From the NCBI GenBank assembly GCA_021495925.1, contig JAKEKT010000102.1, positions 1 through 64,000 on the forward strand: 64,000 nt of DNA. Direction: 5' to 3'. The DNA comes from Diplodia intermedia (Eukaryota; Ascomycota; Dothideomycetes; Botryosphaeriales; Botryosphaeriaceae). The position numbers were made by a program, and so were the translations under genes. Positions 22,401-35,000 of this stretch are shown in pieces. Position 1 is the stretch's first letter. Every line of letters starts with the position of its first letter. The notes beneath the pieces were generated by a model, which did not search any database, had not been told where the DNA came from, and worked only from the letters and a program-made list of their open reading frames with translations.

Positions 22401-25400
22401 ATTCCTTTGTCTCACCACACCAACCGTCGAACCGGCCAGCCCTCCTCTCGTTGCTCCCCCCGTTTCTTCGTGTTTCATTCCCCTATCCCAGTTGCAAGCC
22501 CGCGATACCACATATGCACATATGAACCACACGCGCGTACTCGCTTGTCAAACGCCCATGATCCCTCCCTTGCTGGCCAAATCCGGATCCGCGTGCGTCC
22601 GGGGAGCCGCACAGCCTCCAGCGCACCGGCGTGGATTGGGCGTTTACCTTTTTGATTGTCATCGAGACCCCCCCCCTTGGACCTCTTCCCTGGCGGCCCG
22701 CGAGGCAACACTGCGAGGCGCTGCAAGGCGCTTGTTGTGTGCTTGACGTTACACAGCCTCCCCGCTTTTTTCTTCCCTCACGCCCTCTCTCTGCGGCGCC
22801 TCGCTCCCCTGTCCCTGCGGCGGTCCATCCCGAGTCACGGCTCTAGACTTGCAACCTCTTTGGAGAGGTCACGCCGGCAACCTCGACTCGGATCATCATG
22901 TTCGACGACTCGCCAAAGAGCATCTGACGGCCGATCCCGCCCTCGCCATCCCGTGAGAAAGACAGGATTGGAAGCTGTGCTACCGGTTGAGAAGCTCCAC
23001 GCTCAACGCGCCAATGGTGCTTTCATGCAAACTTGTCGGCTGGCTGTATCATGCTAAGATTTATTTCATGTGAGGTTTATTACTATTTTTTAATGTTGGT
23101 CCGTCGTCCCTTCGGACGAGGCCGTTTGGTCTGCGTCACGCCGGGGAATTTAGGTTATTTCTTTTTCGGGCTGCTTGCTGCCGCTGCGGTTTCAGATTTG
23201 GAAAAGCGGGTTATCCCTGCCGGCCGGGGAGCAGGGCAACATCGTAAAGCTAAGGCTTCTCCTTCTGGGTAGCACAAGGCGGCCGTTGCGAAAGAGGCTT
23301 GCAGCTGCACAGCAACCAAAATAAATATATTAAAAAACGCCGGGTCCCCTGATGGCGGGTTTGCTTGGGCGCGGGGGGGAATGCTCGGGTAGGACCGCAA
23401 CTGTTGATGACGATGCAAAGGCATTGTAGCACCGGCGCCCTGCGACGGAAGGGCAAGTATGACGGGAGTGATGAAAGAACGTTACTGCGTAACACGAGCT
23501 TCTTCGCCCCCAACAATGCACACGCTCACGCGCCGCACGCGCCGCGGAGAGGCAGAGGGAGGAGGGGTGAGGCCACAAAGATGACGTGTTGCGTGGCCGC
23601 CAGGATCTATTGCTTCGTAACCGACCTTTGTCCTTTCTCCTGTGTGGGACAAGCGATGCAGAAGAAGTGCGGATGCTCCAGCGAGGCGGTTGAGGGTATC
23701 GTAGATACGAGAATGGGACCTTATTTGGTGGCGCTGCCGCCCTGCCCGACAGCCGGCCGCGATCCCTAGGCGGGGGGCGCGTGTGAGTGCGTGCCTGCCT
23801 CGGTCGCTAGAGGATACGGTCCGCTGCTGGCAGCCGGCTCGTAAAAGCTTGCTGACGCTTCGAACGTGCGCCGTCCGTGAGGCACGCATGTGACGCATTG
23901 GGTGGGCACGCAGCCGCAGCGGCGGCCGCCACCATCATTCCCGCAGGGCGCACCGCCCAATTGGGCGCCGGGGCATGCGCACAGGCAGGAACCGAAGCCT
24001 GAGGAAGCGTCACGGCGCGGCGCCCCGGGGCTCCCTTTGCAGAAAAATAATAATCATCCAGGAATGAGGGTGTCCTGTGTGGAGGCGGCACAGCAACAGT
24101 GTGGCCACCCAGCTGCGAAATAGAAAAAGAAAGAGGAAAGAGGGAAGAGGGAAGGGCTTACGGGAACTCCGCGATGATCGCTTGGGGATCTTCTGACCTG
24201 ACATGATGTAGCCCTGCGCGCCGGGGCGCCGTCACAGTCACCAAGTCGGCCTGTCGCCGTTCGCTGCAGCCATCCATGTCTTCCCGCGCACCCGCGCTCT
24301 GCATGGCCGTTCCCCTCCCTCTCGCCGTGCTCCCGAACCGCTATCGCGCATCGGCGCTCCGCGCCTCTCATCCGCATTGCGTGCGCCCAGGTGGTCAGCG
24401 GTACTGTCGGTCGGTGAGGCACAGCCACGCTGCGAGTGGAGTGGAGTGGTTGGGAAGCGCACGCGAGCATGGGCACGGCCGGCGGCAGCGGGCTAGCCCG
24501 AGCGAGCTGTCGTGCTCGCCCACACAGGAGATTGCTCCGGGGCAGAGGGGCACCGATCATCACGGCCATGGTCATTCTCCTGCTCGCTTGACGCTGTGCC
24601 CAGGAATGCCTCCGCTTGACAAGAACGGTCGTCGCCCAGGATTGGCGTGGATGGGTGGGTGTGCGTGCGTGCTCTGCGGCAGGTCGTGCTAACATGCTGG
24701 CTGACGGCCGCTCCGCGCCGGGCGAATCTGCAGCTGCGGGACGACGGCCGGCCGGCGGGCATGGTGCGCGATGGCATTGAGGGCATCGTGTTGGCTTGAC
24801 GGGCAACGTGCTGTTGCATGTTTGTGTGTGAATGGTCATAAAAATTGGCAAAGCATAACGACTTTTTTTCCCTTTGATCCTCACGGCCACTGCGCATCCG
24901 TATTATGGTGATGGGCGTGTACTGGCGGCCAGCCGGCGGTCTCCCATGCGCAGCGGCTCCGCGAATCAACGGCGCCAGCGGCCTGTTTGCAATCGGATCG
25001 GTTCCAGCACGCTTTCAGCTGGAGATGGCATGCTCCCAGACGAGGGTCTCCACGCTCAGCCGCTGCCGCGCACATCCCTCCCCTCGGGCCTTTGGCTGCG
25101 GCGGCGGCGTCTTTGCAGACGGGGCTTGGTACGTCTTGGTACGTCATGACCCCTGTTTCCGGAGGCGATTGCTATCCGCGCTACCGCCTCGGAAGGGTGC
25201 ATCGGCCGCGGCGCGGGCAGCGGGCGCGGGCAGCGGGCTCGCCGGGCGGGCGGCCTCGATGGCGGGACGGTCTCGATCTGGTTTCTGCTCGCTGCGGCGC
25301 CTCTGTCTCCAGGTTCAGGCTCAGGGCCAGCGGCGCGCGCCATTATTGGGGTCTGCAACGCCGGCCGCGCATTGGCCACCACGGCGACGAGCGCGGCACC

Positions 25401-27617
25401 CAATCGCGCGGCAAAAGTCGCATCTCCACCACTTCACTACCAGGCAGGGCCCGGGATATGACAGCCGTCGGCCGCCGCCTCCGCCCGCGTCGTCTCGCAG
25501 CAGGTGACCGCATCCAAGGCCGCGCGGCGATGGCTCGCTGCTAGCCACGGCACCATGGCAGCGCCGCAGCCAGCCAGCGTACGAGAACCGCCAGCCCTAC
25601 TGCACAGCCCCGGCCACGCGCTCGTTAAGATGTCATCTCCAGAGCGGCGCCGAGCCGGGCCTCCCCTCCCTCCTTTTCCACTTTTTCTTCATCTTCTTTG
25701 GCCCGGCCGGTTCGTCGCCTCGGGCACCCCGCTGACCGGGATGGCGGTTCACAGCAGCTGAAACGGGCAGCTGCCGGTGCCTGCCACGTACGCGGTCTCA
25801 CGATCCACCGCCGGCTTCGAGACGGGCACGACGGGTCTCGGGAGCGATGGCTGGCCCGCTGTCAGCCGCGTCGCTGCATCGACCTGAGAGGCAAACCAAA
25901 CGCAACCTTACGGACGGCACGGCTGCACGCTGCAGGTCTTCCGCGCTCGGGAGAGCCAGGATCTGGCCGCCCCTTCGCCCGCCGAGCCATCCGTGGTTGA
26001 CGGGAACCTGGCGGCGGCCTAGTGCGGCCACGCTGGGGAAAGGGTGAACCGGCGAATGCTTGCCTGAGGAGGCCCGAATATATGCCAAATAACCAAGCGT
26101 GCCGCTCGGCGAATCTGCAAGCAAGACGGGGTTGACAGGAGTGTGACAGGTGTCCGATAGAGCAACATTCTGGAACGCTGGCCGTCGTTAAAGGGAAACC
26201 TTGGACACGCGCACGTTCCTTTTCCAGAAAATTCTCCCGCCTGCTTAGCGGCTGCCGGCGCTTGGGACAAGGGGAGCGCGCAATGGCTCAAGCTCCGTCT
26301 CGCGGTTTCGACATGACGCGCTCTCAGGAGGCGGTGATGATGACAATGGTCATAAATAATAGTGGGTGTTCCGGGGCGGGCGTGTGGGCAGCGCTGCTGC
26401 GCCGGCACGCAGCGCAGCGCTGTCCTGCTCATCGTACGAGGCGGGCTTGGCCGAGGGCGGTCTCGACGGGACCGTCTGGTCTTATACTCGCCGCGCTCCT
26501 CATCTCCGAGCGGCGCGCCAATCGAGCAGGACGGGAGACGGTGGGGACGTTGTCGCGATACGCAGAGGCGGCCTCCTCGGGTTCTCCCGCGCGGCGGCTC
26601 GGGAGCGTGACCAGCTGAGGCACGGCTTGGTTGTGGTGCTGCTGCTGCTGATCTGGCGAAAGCGCCGCTGCTCGCGTCAGCTTTTGGGCAGGAGGCGGGC
26701 AGGAGGCGGTCGGGCTGCAGCGCCTGCGCTGGCGGCGGGCAGCTTGCGGCGGCGCAGGGAACAGCCCTGTATTTGATTCAGGCAGGCGGCCTGGCAGCGG
26801 TCGCAAATTTTGCGGTGGGCGCGGGCGCGGGCGTGGACGCAGATCGCCGCTGCTGCCCGCTGCCCGCTGCTGCCGGGGCGGATAATGGCCGCGCTCGCGT
26901 GGCAAGCCGCGCTGGGCGGTCCTCGCTCCCTGCTCTCTGCTCTGGCGGCCTGCGGCGGGCTGCCTGCTGCCGTCCCCTAGCTGCATGCGCGCTTCCTGGC
27001 CGGTGATCGCTCCCACGGCAACCGCGCACCCATGGTTCGCGCGCCCACTGACTAATTGGCAGCCTGGCGTTAAGGTTCGCGGCGAGAAACGAGCGCACGC
27101 GGGCAGCCAGACTCCGCCGCAGGCCCGCCGCCGCCAGGCACAGAGCCGAGTCGCCCAACGGGCTCTTCCGCAGCGCGCTCAATTTGCACCTAGCGCTCGG
27201 CAAGGGCACTTACGAGCCACCGCACCGCACCCGCCTTTAGCGTGTCGACGGCCCAACTGAAGTGTGGGAGCTGGGAGCATCCGCTCTCTAAAGGCGCCAG
27301 AGCCCCGCTGCCGGGACGTCTTCCTCGCTCGTCTCCTATTAACTGGGCGCAGCTTGCATCCACCTCGACCCTTCGCATCACCGCGACCGCCTGACGCACC
27401 CCCAGCTCGGCTTTCGAATCATAAGCAGATCGCCGCGCACCCCCAGGACCGCGCCTGCACTGCCTCGAAGCCTCCTCGGCCCTGCAGCGTCGGCGCCCGC
27501 CTCCCTCCCACGCGGCCCGGCTTCTTTGTGCGACTCTCCTCTCGCGCGGCGGGCTATGACACACGCCTGAAAACCAGGCACTCTCGGCACCCGCGGCCCA
27601 TTCTTCAAAAGCGCCCA
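19423..27617. other. 8.2-kb GC-rich region without a supportable gene
   Basis: Long open frames occur on both strands at once (up to about 300 codons). They are Arg/Ala/Pro/Gly-rich, lack domains, and mirror each other as expected in GC-rich non-coding DNA. No tRNA, rRNA or transposase motif was recognised. Features seen are an A-rich block at about 22051-22075, many CCAGC-type low-complexity runs near 20890-20950, and dense G/C homopolymers. The segment next to 27617 should include the promoter and leader of the Zn2Cys6 gene. Unannotated small or rapidly evolving genes or non-coding RNAs could be present. Confidence 0.5.
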
Positions 27618-29026
27618 ATGTACCCTCCACACACGGGCGGCACGCACCATCCGTCGCAGCAGCACCACGCGCCCGCCTGGCACTCGCCCTCCACCAGCAC
27701 TAACGGTGCTCCTCCGCCACCGCACTGGGCCCATCCTTCACAGTCGTCGCCGCAGCCCTCCAACGGTGCATACCCGCCTCCACCGCCTCCGGTGCGTCGA
27801 TCCCCACCACCGCAGTTGCACAAGAAGAAGCCTAACCTTCCCACGAACAGTCACACACGCTCCCTCCGCCCACCGGTGATCCGCGTGCCGACATGACGTC
27901 CCTACAACAGCAGCAGCCCTACCGCCTGCCGGCGCCTCACCAGATGTACCCCGGCCCTCCGCCGCCGGATCCGTACAGACAGGCGCCGCCGCACATGTAC
28001 CAGCAGCACCAGCCCGCACCGCGACAGCGCACCGCCATTGCCTGCCGCTACTGCAGACGGCGCAAGGTAGGTGACGAGAACACACCATGGTTGCTGCGCC
28101 CACGATGTCGCTGACGCCGACGACTGTAGATCCGCTGCTCGGGCTTCGAGGCGTCCGAGGATGGCCGCTGCACCAACTGCGTCCGCTTCTCGCAGGAGTG
28201 TATCTTCACGCCTGTGTCCGCGCAGACCCAGGCATTCGTACCCGCGCACACCGTCTGGCGCGGCGCCGGCGCGCCGCCCCCGCTCTACGGGGCCTACGGA
28301 CAACCATTGCCCCCCTCAACCCAACAGCCACCTGACGCCGCTTACCGTCCTCCTCCCCCTCAGCCGGGCTATCCGCTGCCCAGCCCTACAGGTCCGTATT
28401 CTGCCCCGGGTCATGCCTACCCGCCTCCCCCGGTGGCCCCGGGCTACGATGATCGAAGCCGTGATGCAGCTGGTCGGAAGCGCCCGACGACGGAGCCTCA
28501 CACGCCGACTCTGCCTCCGCCGAATCCGGCAGCCGCATCACAGCTTCCCAATCATCGCGCCAGCGGACCGCCTGAGTACACGTACCCTGACCCGTCCGCT
28601 CTAACACCGGCTGCTGCCTCTCCAGCCTCGTCCAATGCCTCCTACCCGTCTGCTCCGCCTCCGCCGCAGCAGCCGTACTACGCTCCTCAGCCTCCTCGCC
28701 GATCCAGCCCTCAATCTACCTACTCCTACGACCCCAGCCGCGCAAGCAGCAGCCCTCACACGCAGGGAGCGCCGAGCACGCCTGGCGGGAGTGCGTACAC
28801 ATACACCAGTGACACTACGCTGAGGCCGCCAGCGAACTTGCCCTTGAGGAACGATGGAAGGACTCCTCCGCCTCCACCGCCTACTTCGGCTGCGCCGGTT
28901 TCTTCCACAACCGGCAGTTCAAGAGCTGGCATGCGCATTTCAGACATGGTCAGCGGCGGCGATTCGGGCGGCAGGAGCGCTGCGGATGCCGACATGCTCA
29001 ACGCTCTCAACCGCAGAGGGATGTGA
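27618..29026 (+). CDS. Zn2Cys6 transcription factor with long proline-rich tail
   Basis: Exons 27618-27791, 27911-28066 and 28130-29026 give 408 aa. The Pro/Gln-rich N-terminus leads into RTAIACRYCRRRKIRC. The six cysteines (C103, C106, C113, C124, C127 and C134) have spacing C-x2-C-x6-C-x10-C-x2-C-x6-C, the canonical GAL4-type zinc cluster. An intron splits the cluster between K110 and I111. After the cluster (ECIFTPVSAQTQAFVPAHTVW) the remainder is Pro/Ser/Tyr-rich disorder. There is no middle homology domain, so it differs from the large Gal4-like metabolic regulators. The acceptor of intron 1 lies in a CAACAGCAGCAG run, so its exact position (27910) could shift by 3-bp steps. Alternatively, translation could begin at ATG 27893, giving a shorter protein. 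The targets are unknown. The gene stands alone in about 16 kb of non-coding DNA. Confidence 0.82.
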
Positions 29027-31774
29027 AGAAGAGAGAACGTTGATGAATGAACGGCGAAGATATACGAGCGATGAGCACTTCTAACATTTTGGGGCGGCAG
29101 CAGCAGCAGCAAGGAGCTGGCTCTCGGCTGGCTGTGTTATACGAGGGCCTCGCTATGAGCATGATTTTCGGTCTTACGGTGTCGGGCAAAATCACTCGGA
29201 TCCATCGAACCATAATTTCCTCCTGCACCGGCTCTCCCAGAAATACGTCTGTACGGGTTCCGCGATCCTCGCGACGCGGACGGTCGCTTGAGCGGATTTT
29301 ATACGTCTACTGCCCTTTCTGCCATGCTTTTTTTTCCCTGGTTTTTCATGCATCAAGTCCTCATAACATTTCGGGCGGCTCATCTGTGCTTTTTTCCACT
29401 GTTTTTTCCTGCGAGGTCTCGGCGGTTTTTCTTTTAATCTGGAGATTCCCCCTTCGGATGGTTGCGAGCAAAAGTGAGCCTCGATATCCTGTCGTTTCCG
29501 GAAGTGTCTGCTGTGTTATTGCGCCTCAACCCAACCCTTGTAATTAGACATCCGAGGTATTTCTTCTCAGACGGGAACCAAACACGATTTGCTGGGACTC
29601 ACTTCATCTCCTTGTCTCCTTTTCTCTCCTCCGACGCCATTTTCGGTTCCGGTGATGATGATGAATGACGGGAGACGTTTTCAGATTGTTTATTCTTTTT
29701 CTCCTTCTCCTTGTGGATCTCCTTTCTCCTCGAAAGAGCGACGAGGTTTTACGAGTCCGAGACGAATCTTTCTCCAACTCGCATCTGCTTTTGGCAAGGG
29801 TTAGAACTCTGTCGTTTCTGTCTGGGCGGTTCAAGTCTTTTCTGGTTTGCAAAGAATATCTGTATCCTGGGCGGCTGTCTGAAAAACAAAATTTGATCAC
29901 TGTTTGCGCTTTCGGTTGGCTTTTTGGATTTTGCGTCTCCTTTTGCAGCGAGCATACAGTTAACAATCGGGGACAGTTGTCCCCTCGACATCATGTTCAT
30001 GCTGTTTTGGTTGTTTTCGTTGTCTTTCTCATTCTATGACTGTGCTCATTTCTGCATGGCCTTCGCTTCGTTCTTCTGCCAGCCTTTCTGTTGAAGACAC
30101 GGCAGGATTCGTTGACCGGCCCACAGATTACAGCATGTTACAGCAACAACTTTTCAGCGATACTTACGGCGTGCTCCAATTTTACAAACATCTACATCGA
30201 TCAGCACATGGCAGACGTGCTTGCGTGAACGTGGGCATGAAGAAAACGGCTCGGACCGCTCTCGCTCGACGGACACACACCTTGTCCACACGACCATCCT
30301 CGCATGAAGATGGCTGTTTCTCTTTGACAGTCGGAGCCCGCTCCGGCCGGAGCATTGTCCCTTCGTGGGGAGGCTAGCCCTATTCTTCTCCAGATTCGTA
30401 CGCTTTCCCTCCTTTGAACGATTGGTAGCGATGTCTAATAGTGGAAACCAAGGTATGGAGAAGCCACCGAGGCCTCCGCTCGGCCTGGTTCGCGACTTGG
30501 CCGCAAGCGTCGCCATGGGCCTTTCAGACAGGCATCGTGAGCAACCCCGCACCTCAGCAGACATTCTCGCGACAATCCCCATAATCAATGCCCCCTTACT
30601 GGTGCATGCGGCAGACGTCATCCGATTGCCGCTTCTGTAGACGAGCAACCGAAACGGGCGAGGATTACGGCACAGCAGGCGCGGCATGGTGAAGGGACAG
30701 ACAGAAAAGCTATGGGGACCCGTCTCTCGCACAGCCCCGTTATGAGATTCCCACACAGATCACCACATGGCATGGCCGCGGCCCGTCCTTCGCACCGGGC
30801 TCTCTGCCTCGTGCTCGCCAAAGGATCGAGGGGAGCGCGTGAGAAGGAGGGTTTTTGGTGGGAGCCGGAGACCCACGCCGCGGGAGGCCCGCGCTGCTCT
30901 GCGCCGCGCCGCTGCGCCTCTGCGTGTCCCGCACCCGCATATCACAGAGGCCGTTCCTCCGTCATCTGCTACGCTCACCGCCGAGCATCACTCTGTTTAG
31001 TCTGAAGCACCCTCCATCTTTCCGGGTGCACCGTCCTACGGCACGTGCTTCCTGGTTCCGAAGTCCGCTTCACATTTGGACATGGCAGGCTCGTGCGAAG
31101 TGCGGGTATAAACTAATCACCACACGACTGCCATTCGGCTCGTAGCGAACCGGGGTGGGTGGATACAGAGCGTTGGGCCCGACGGGACGGATATAAGCAT
31201 GGCACCTACCATTATACCGTAAAAAAAAACTGGGTTCTATTGATTCAGACACGGAGAACGACACCCAATGGACAGACCCTGGAGACGCGGATTTGCTACA
31301 AGCATCGGGAGCCCGCCCTTCTCAAGATCAAATATGGTGGGAGCGGACAGAAGAGGAAGCAAGAACAGGCGCACAGATCTCTCCAAGGCAATTTATTTGC
31401 CCAGTGCCACGTCAGATCTGTCTATCGAACGATCGGAGATTCGGGTGCACGGGGCTGGCCGGGGCTTTGAAGAGGAGACGTGAGCGAAGGCGGTTGGAGG
31501 CCATGGCTTTTGCACTCTGCTAATGTCAGATGTCAGATTTCAGCTGCGGCCTAATCTTTTTGCCGTGTTCTCGCGCGCGGGCGTCCATCATCGTCACTAA
31601 ACGTTTCAGACCAGAACCCGAGACGGAAAAGGGTCCGCTCAGCAAACGCACCACGGCCCACACCGACGATTTCAAGTTTTGTCCCTCCCTCCTCGCACCT
31701 AACCAGTCACGTTTGTCCCCAAGCGCCCTACGCATGGTCCCGGCCGGTCTCACAGGACGGCACCACCATAGGGT

Positions 31775-31807
<33 letters not shown>
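31775..31807 (+). repeat. (CAG)11 microsatellite
   Basis: There are eleven uninterrupted CAG units in non-coding DNA. The repeat would encode polyGln or polySer in the overlapping frames, but no gene is supported there. It is a likely polymorphic marker. Confidence 0.9.
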
Positions 31808-31809
<2 letters not shown>

Positions 31810-32004
31810 CGGGCGGCGGGCAATGGCCAAGACAGGCGTGCGCACGGACGGCGAAAAGAAGTCATCCGCAGGGCGAACGCACGCACAGCCGTGCCTCGTG
31901 CTTTTCGGCGGGACCTGACTTGGGTGTGTCAATCGGGGACTTTTTTGTGGCTTCGTCTCGCGTCTTACATGGGGGGCGTGTGCACCCGCGCTCGTGCGTC
32001 TCGG

Positions 32005-32032
32005 GCGTGCACGCGCGCGCGTGTGCGTGCGT
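32005..32032. repeat. 28-bp strictly alternating purine-pyrimidine tract
   Basis: The run from 32005 to 32032 alternates G/A with C/T at every step, mostly as CG, CA and TG dinucleotides. Such tracts favour left-handed Z-DNA under negative supercoiling. No gene overlaps it, so a structural or regulatory role is possible but unproven. Confidence 0.6.
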
Positions 32033-35000
32033 TGCGGACGTGCGAACAAGAGCAGAGAGGGGTGCTGGAGAGGAGACGCTGACCGGGGGCGGGAGGCGGT
32101 GTGGGTTTGAGAAGCGCTCGTTTTGTTCTGCTTCCGGCTCGACTCACATGTGGCTTCGGCAGCCGGTCTAGACGAGGAGAAGAGAGGCGCGGGCACTGAT
32201 CCGAATGACGCCGGTGCTTTCCGGAAGAGGGGGGAGAGGGAGGAGGGGCAAGAATGGGAGGGCACTGACGGTGATGGGCCGACGCCAATCTGTTGAGAAG
32301 GAGGAGGGAGGCATGGAGCGACGAAGCTCGAGCGTCTGCCTGACTCTCGCGCTGCGGCTGCGGCTGCGGCGTTGCTCCTTGTGGAGAAAGAGGAGAGGGG
32401 CCATGGCTGTGGTGGAGGTGGTCACTTCGTGCTTCTCGAATCCTGCGGATTTTCATGCTCATCCTGCGGCACGGCGCGGGGCAAGGGGCAAGGCAACAGC
32501 GCGTGGCCGCTTACCCTTACCACGGAGGTGGTTGCAGGACGCGGCGGGTGGCTGGGCGGGCGGCATGCTGGAAATAGAAGCGGTGGCGAGGATGGGGAAG
32601 GCCATGGCGAGAGGTGATGGTTGTGCTAGCGGGCCTACGGCACGGCAAGAGCGGGCGGCACGGGAGGGAGCGGGACGGGGAGCGGCTGTGGTCGCTTAGG
32701 TTGAAGAATCGGGTACGGCACGGGGCTCAGAAACTTGGAAGGAAGGAGTCGGGAGGCGAAGGGGTGTGACAGAGGAAGGTGTCGGGCAGGGGAGCGGCTG
32801 GCATGAAGGCGGGCGTGGAGAAGAGACCGGATTTGGCGACGCGGCGAATGTGATCAGTCGGCCGGCACGCCCCTGGGCGGGCAGGGTGAGTTGTGCAGCC
32901 TGGGCCGCAGATAACGGTACGGCCCGGCAGGGAAGACGCCTGGAGCACAGCTGGAGGCTCTGCGCGCTGGACGGCTCTCTCGGCGGCGATGTCGCTCTCT
33001 TGTCGTGCTGCGGGAGGCGGTGGGTCGGCGTGTATGGGCGGATAAAGAGCGGTGAGGCGCGCTCTGACGCGCTTGGGGCTCACCGGTTGGCCCTCTGGCC
33101 GCTCTCTGCGCGCTCTCCCTGCGCCGCCGCCTCAGCCACCCAATGCTCACCACCACCACGGCCCATGACGAGATGCGCGGTGGAGACGGGGACGCCCGCC
33201 AGACCATGCGCCGAACGCCTGTCATGCGCGGGCCCCCGGGCGGCTCCCATGACGTCGGGCGCGCGCGCGCTGCCGGCGGACGGTGCCCGGCTGGCTCTCA
33301 ATGTCGTGCGTATTTCCACATGTGGAAGGTTGAGGGTTGAGCTTGATCGCCGCTCCGCCCACTGGCAGATCTGCTGCTTGGAGGGCCAGGTCGCCGCGCG
33401 TGGCTCGACCGCAGGGCCAATACGCCTTGCCGCCGCCGCCGCGGCAGCCGGGGCCCGCCGCTCGCGATGGGCTGAGCTGGGCGGGCGGAGGGTGGGCGTT
33501 TGGATGTCCGTTGGAGGGCGGTGCGGCAGTAGTGGATGACGAACAGCGCAACGGACCACCTCTCCGGCGCTTGCGCACTGACGGCCCATTTGGCGACCGC
33601 CTTCTTCGCATCTCCGTCGCCCCATGCCCACCACACCGGCTCCCCCCTCCCGGTCAGTGAGTCCCCTCGTCTCGTAACCGGTCCCGGAACACGTGTTCAC
33701 TAGATGCCGATTTTTCCTGCCATCCCGTCTTGTGACCGCGCCCTGCTGCGTTGTCCATGTCTCATTCTCATTTGCCCGGCGCGCCCTGACCGTACATCAC
33801 GCCCGATGCTGCACGTGGAGCCGCTTTGGGAAGTGCCCCTATACACCACCATCCACGCCGGCCAACTCCTGAGCCCGCGGTGGCGAGATGATGCGAACGG
33901 CGAGAGGGGAATTCTCGTCCACCCGCCGCCGCTTCGGGAATGGGGTCGCGGTCGCGACCCTTCGCCCTTGGTCTGCCCCTCCCGCCCTTTCATCGAGCCG
34001 GCCCGAAGAGAAGCTTTCAAAGATCCTGGATCCTTGTGCAGAAAACACCAGAGCTGCTCTTGATTATTGAATACTCATCAGCCTCCCGTTCCACCCAGCT
34101 CTTCCGCAACACGGCAAGGATGTCCTGGCCACCCGCTCTGTTCAGCCGCACCTCCTTTCTCTCCTGTCTCTGCTCCATGTCTGTTTTTTTTTGTCCCTAT
34201 TCTCCTGTCCTACGCCCTTCGCTCTCACTCGTCGCCCTGCCTTTAATCATTTCTCTTCTGGGGCGGCAGCACGTCCTCCCGCTAGCCTCCGTAGTAAAAG
34301 CACGATCGTCAATTGTCGAATCGGTGGCAGCTTGTGTGTTTATAAGATCGCCAAGTATATAGCCAGGTCAACTGGGGTGGCTCGGCGCGGCGGTTGAGAA
34401 GACAGAGCAATGACCACAGCTCCTGTCAGTGTCGACCAAATGATCGGCTCAGCAGTCGTCCCCGTGAGCGGTGAGCCGGATCCGGTAACCTTCCATATTG
34501 AACGAGACATCTGACTTAAGAGTGCCCAAAGCACCAAAGAGATTTGCTCGGAATGAGCAGAGAGGGCGGAAACCCGTGCTTTTCTCTCTCTTGTGATCAG
34601 AGCCAAGATGGTCAGGGAACCAATAGTGGCAGCGGGCGAATTGCCTGTTCCGTAACGCTCTGTCGTATTGATGTCGCTCGCTGGCTGCACAGTCTTCGAG
34701 TCGCAGGTGGTTGACGATGGTTGACGTTTGCGCTCTGGTGATGTTCGCGCATAGAGCCGGGTTAAACTCCTGAGCGCCCTCTTTGCTCGGCCGACTGCTT
34801 TCTTGCGTTGCCCGCGCTGCTCTCGTTTTTCGGCTTTTGCTCGCGGGGGGGTTGTTGGGCGCCGACGTCCTAGTCACGCATCTCCGTGCCTTAGGCTCGA
34901 CTTCTAGCATACTGACATAGCACCCTCGTCGGCCACCCCTTTGTTTCGCAGGGCAGGCCATGTCCGCCTAGTGAGGTGGTGTCACCCAGCATCGAGGCAA

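Noticed and set aside
34340..34961. Two minus-strand frames of 116 and 170 codons
   Set aside because: Composition is moderately protein-like, but no motif, splice structure or recognisable family was found.
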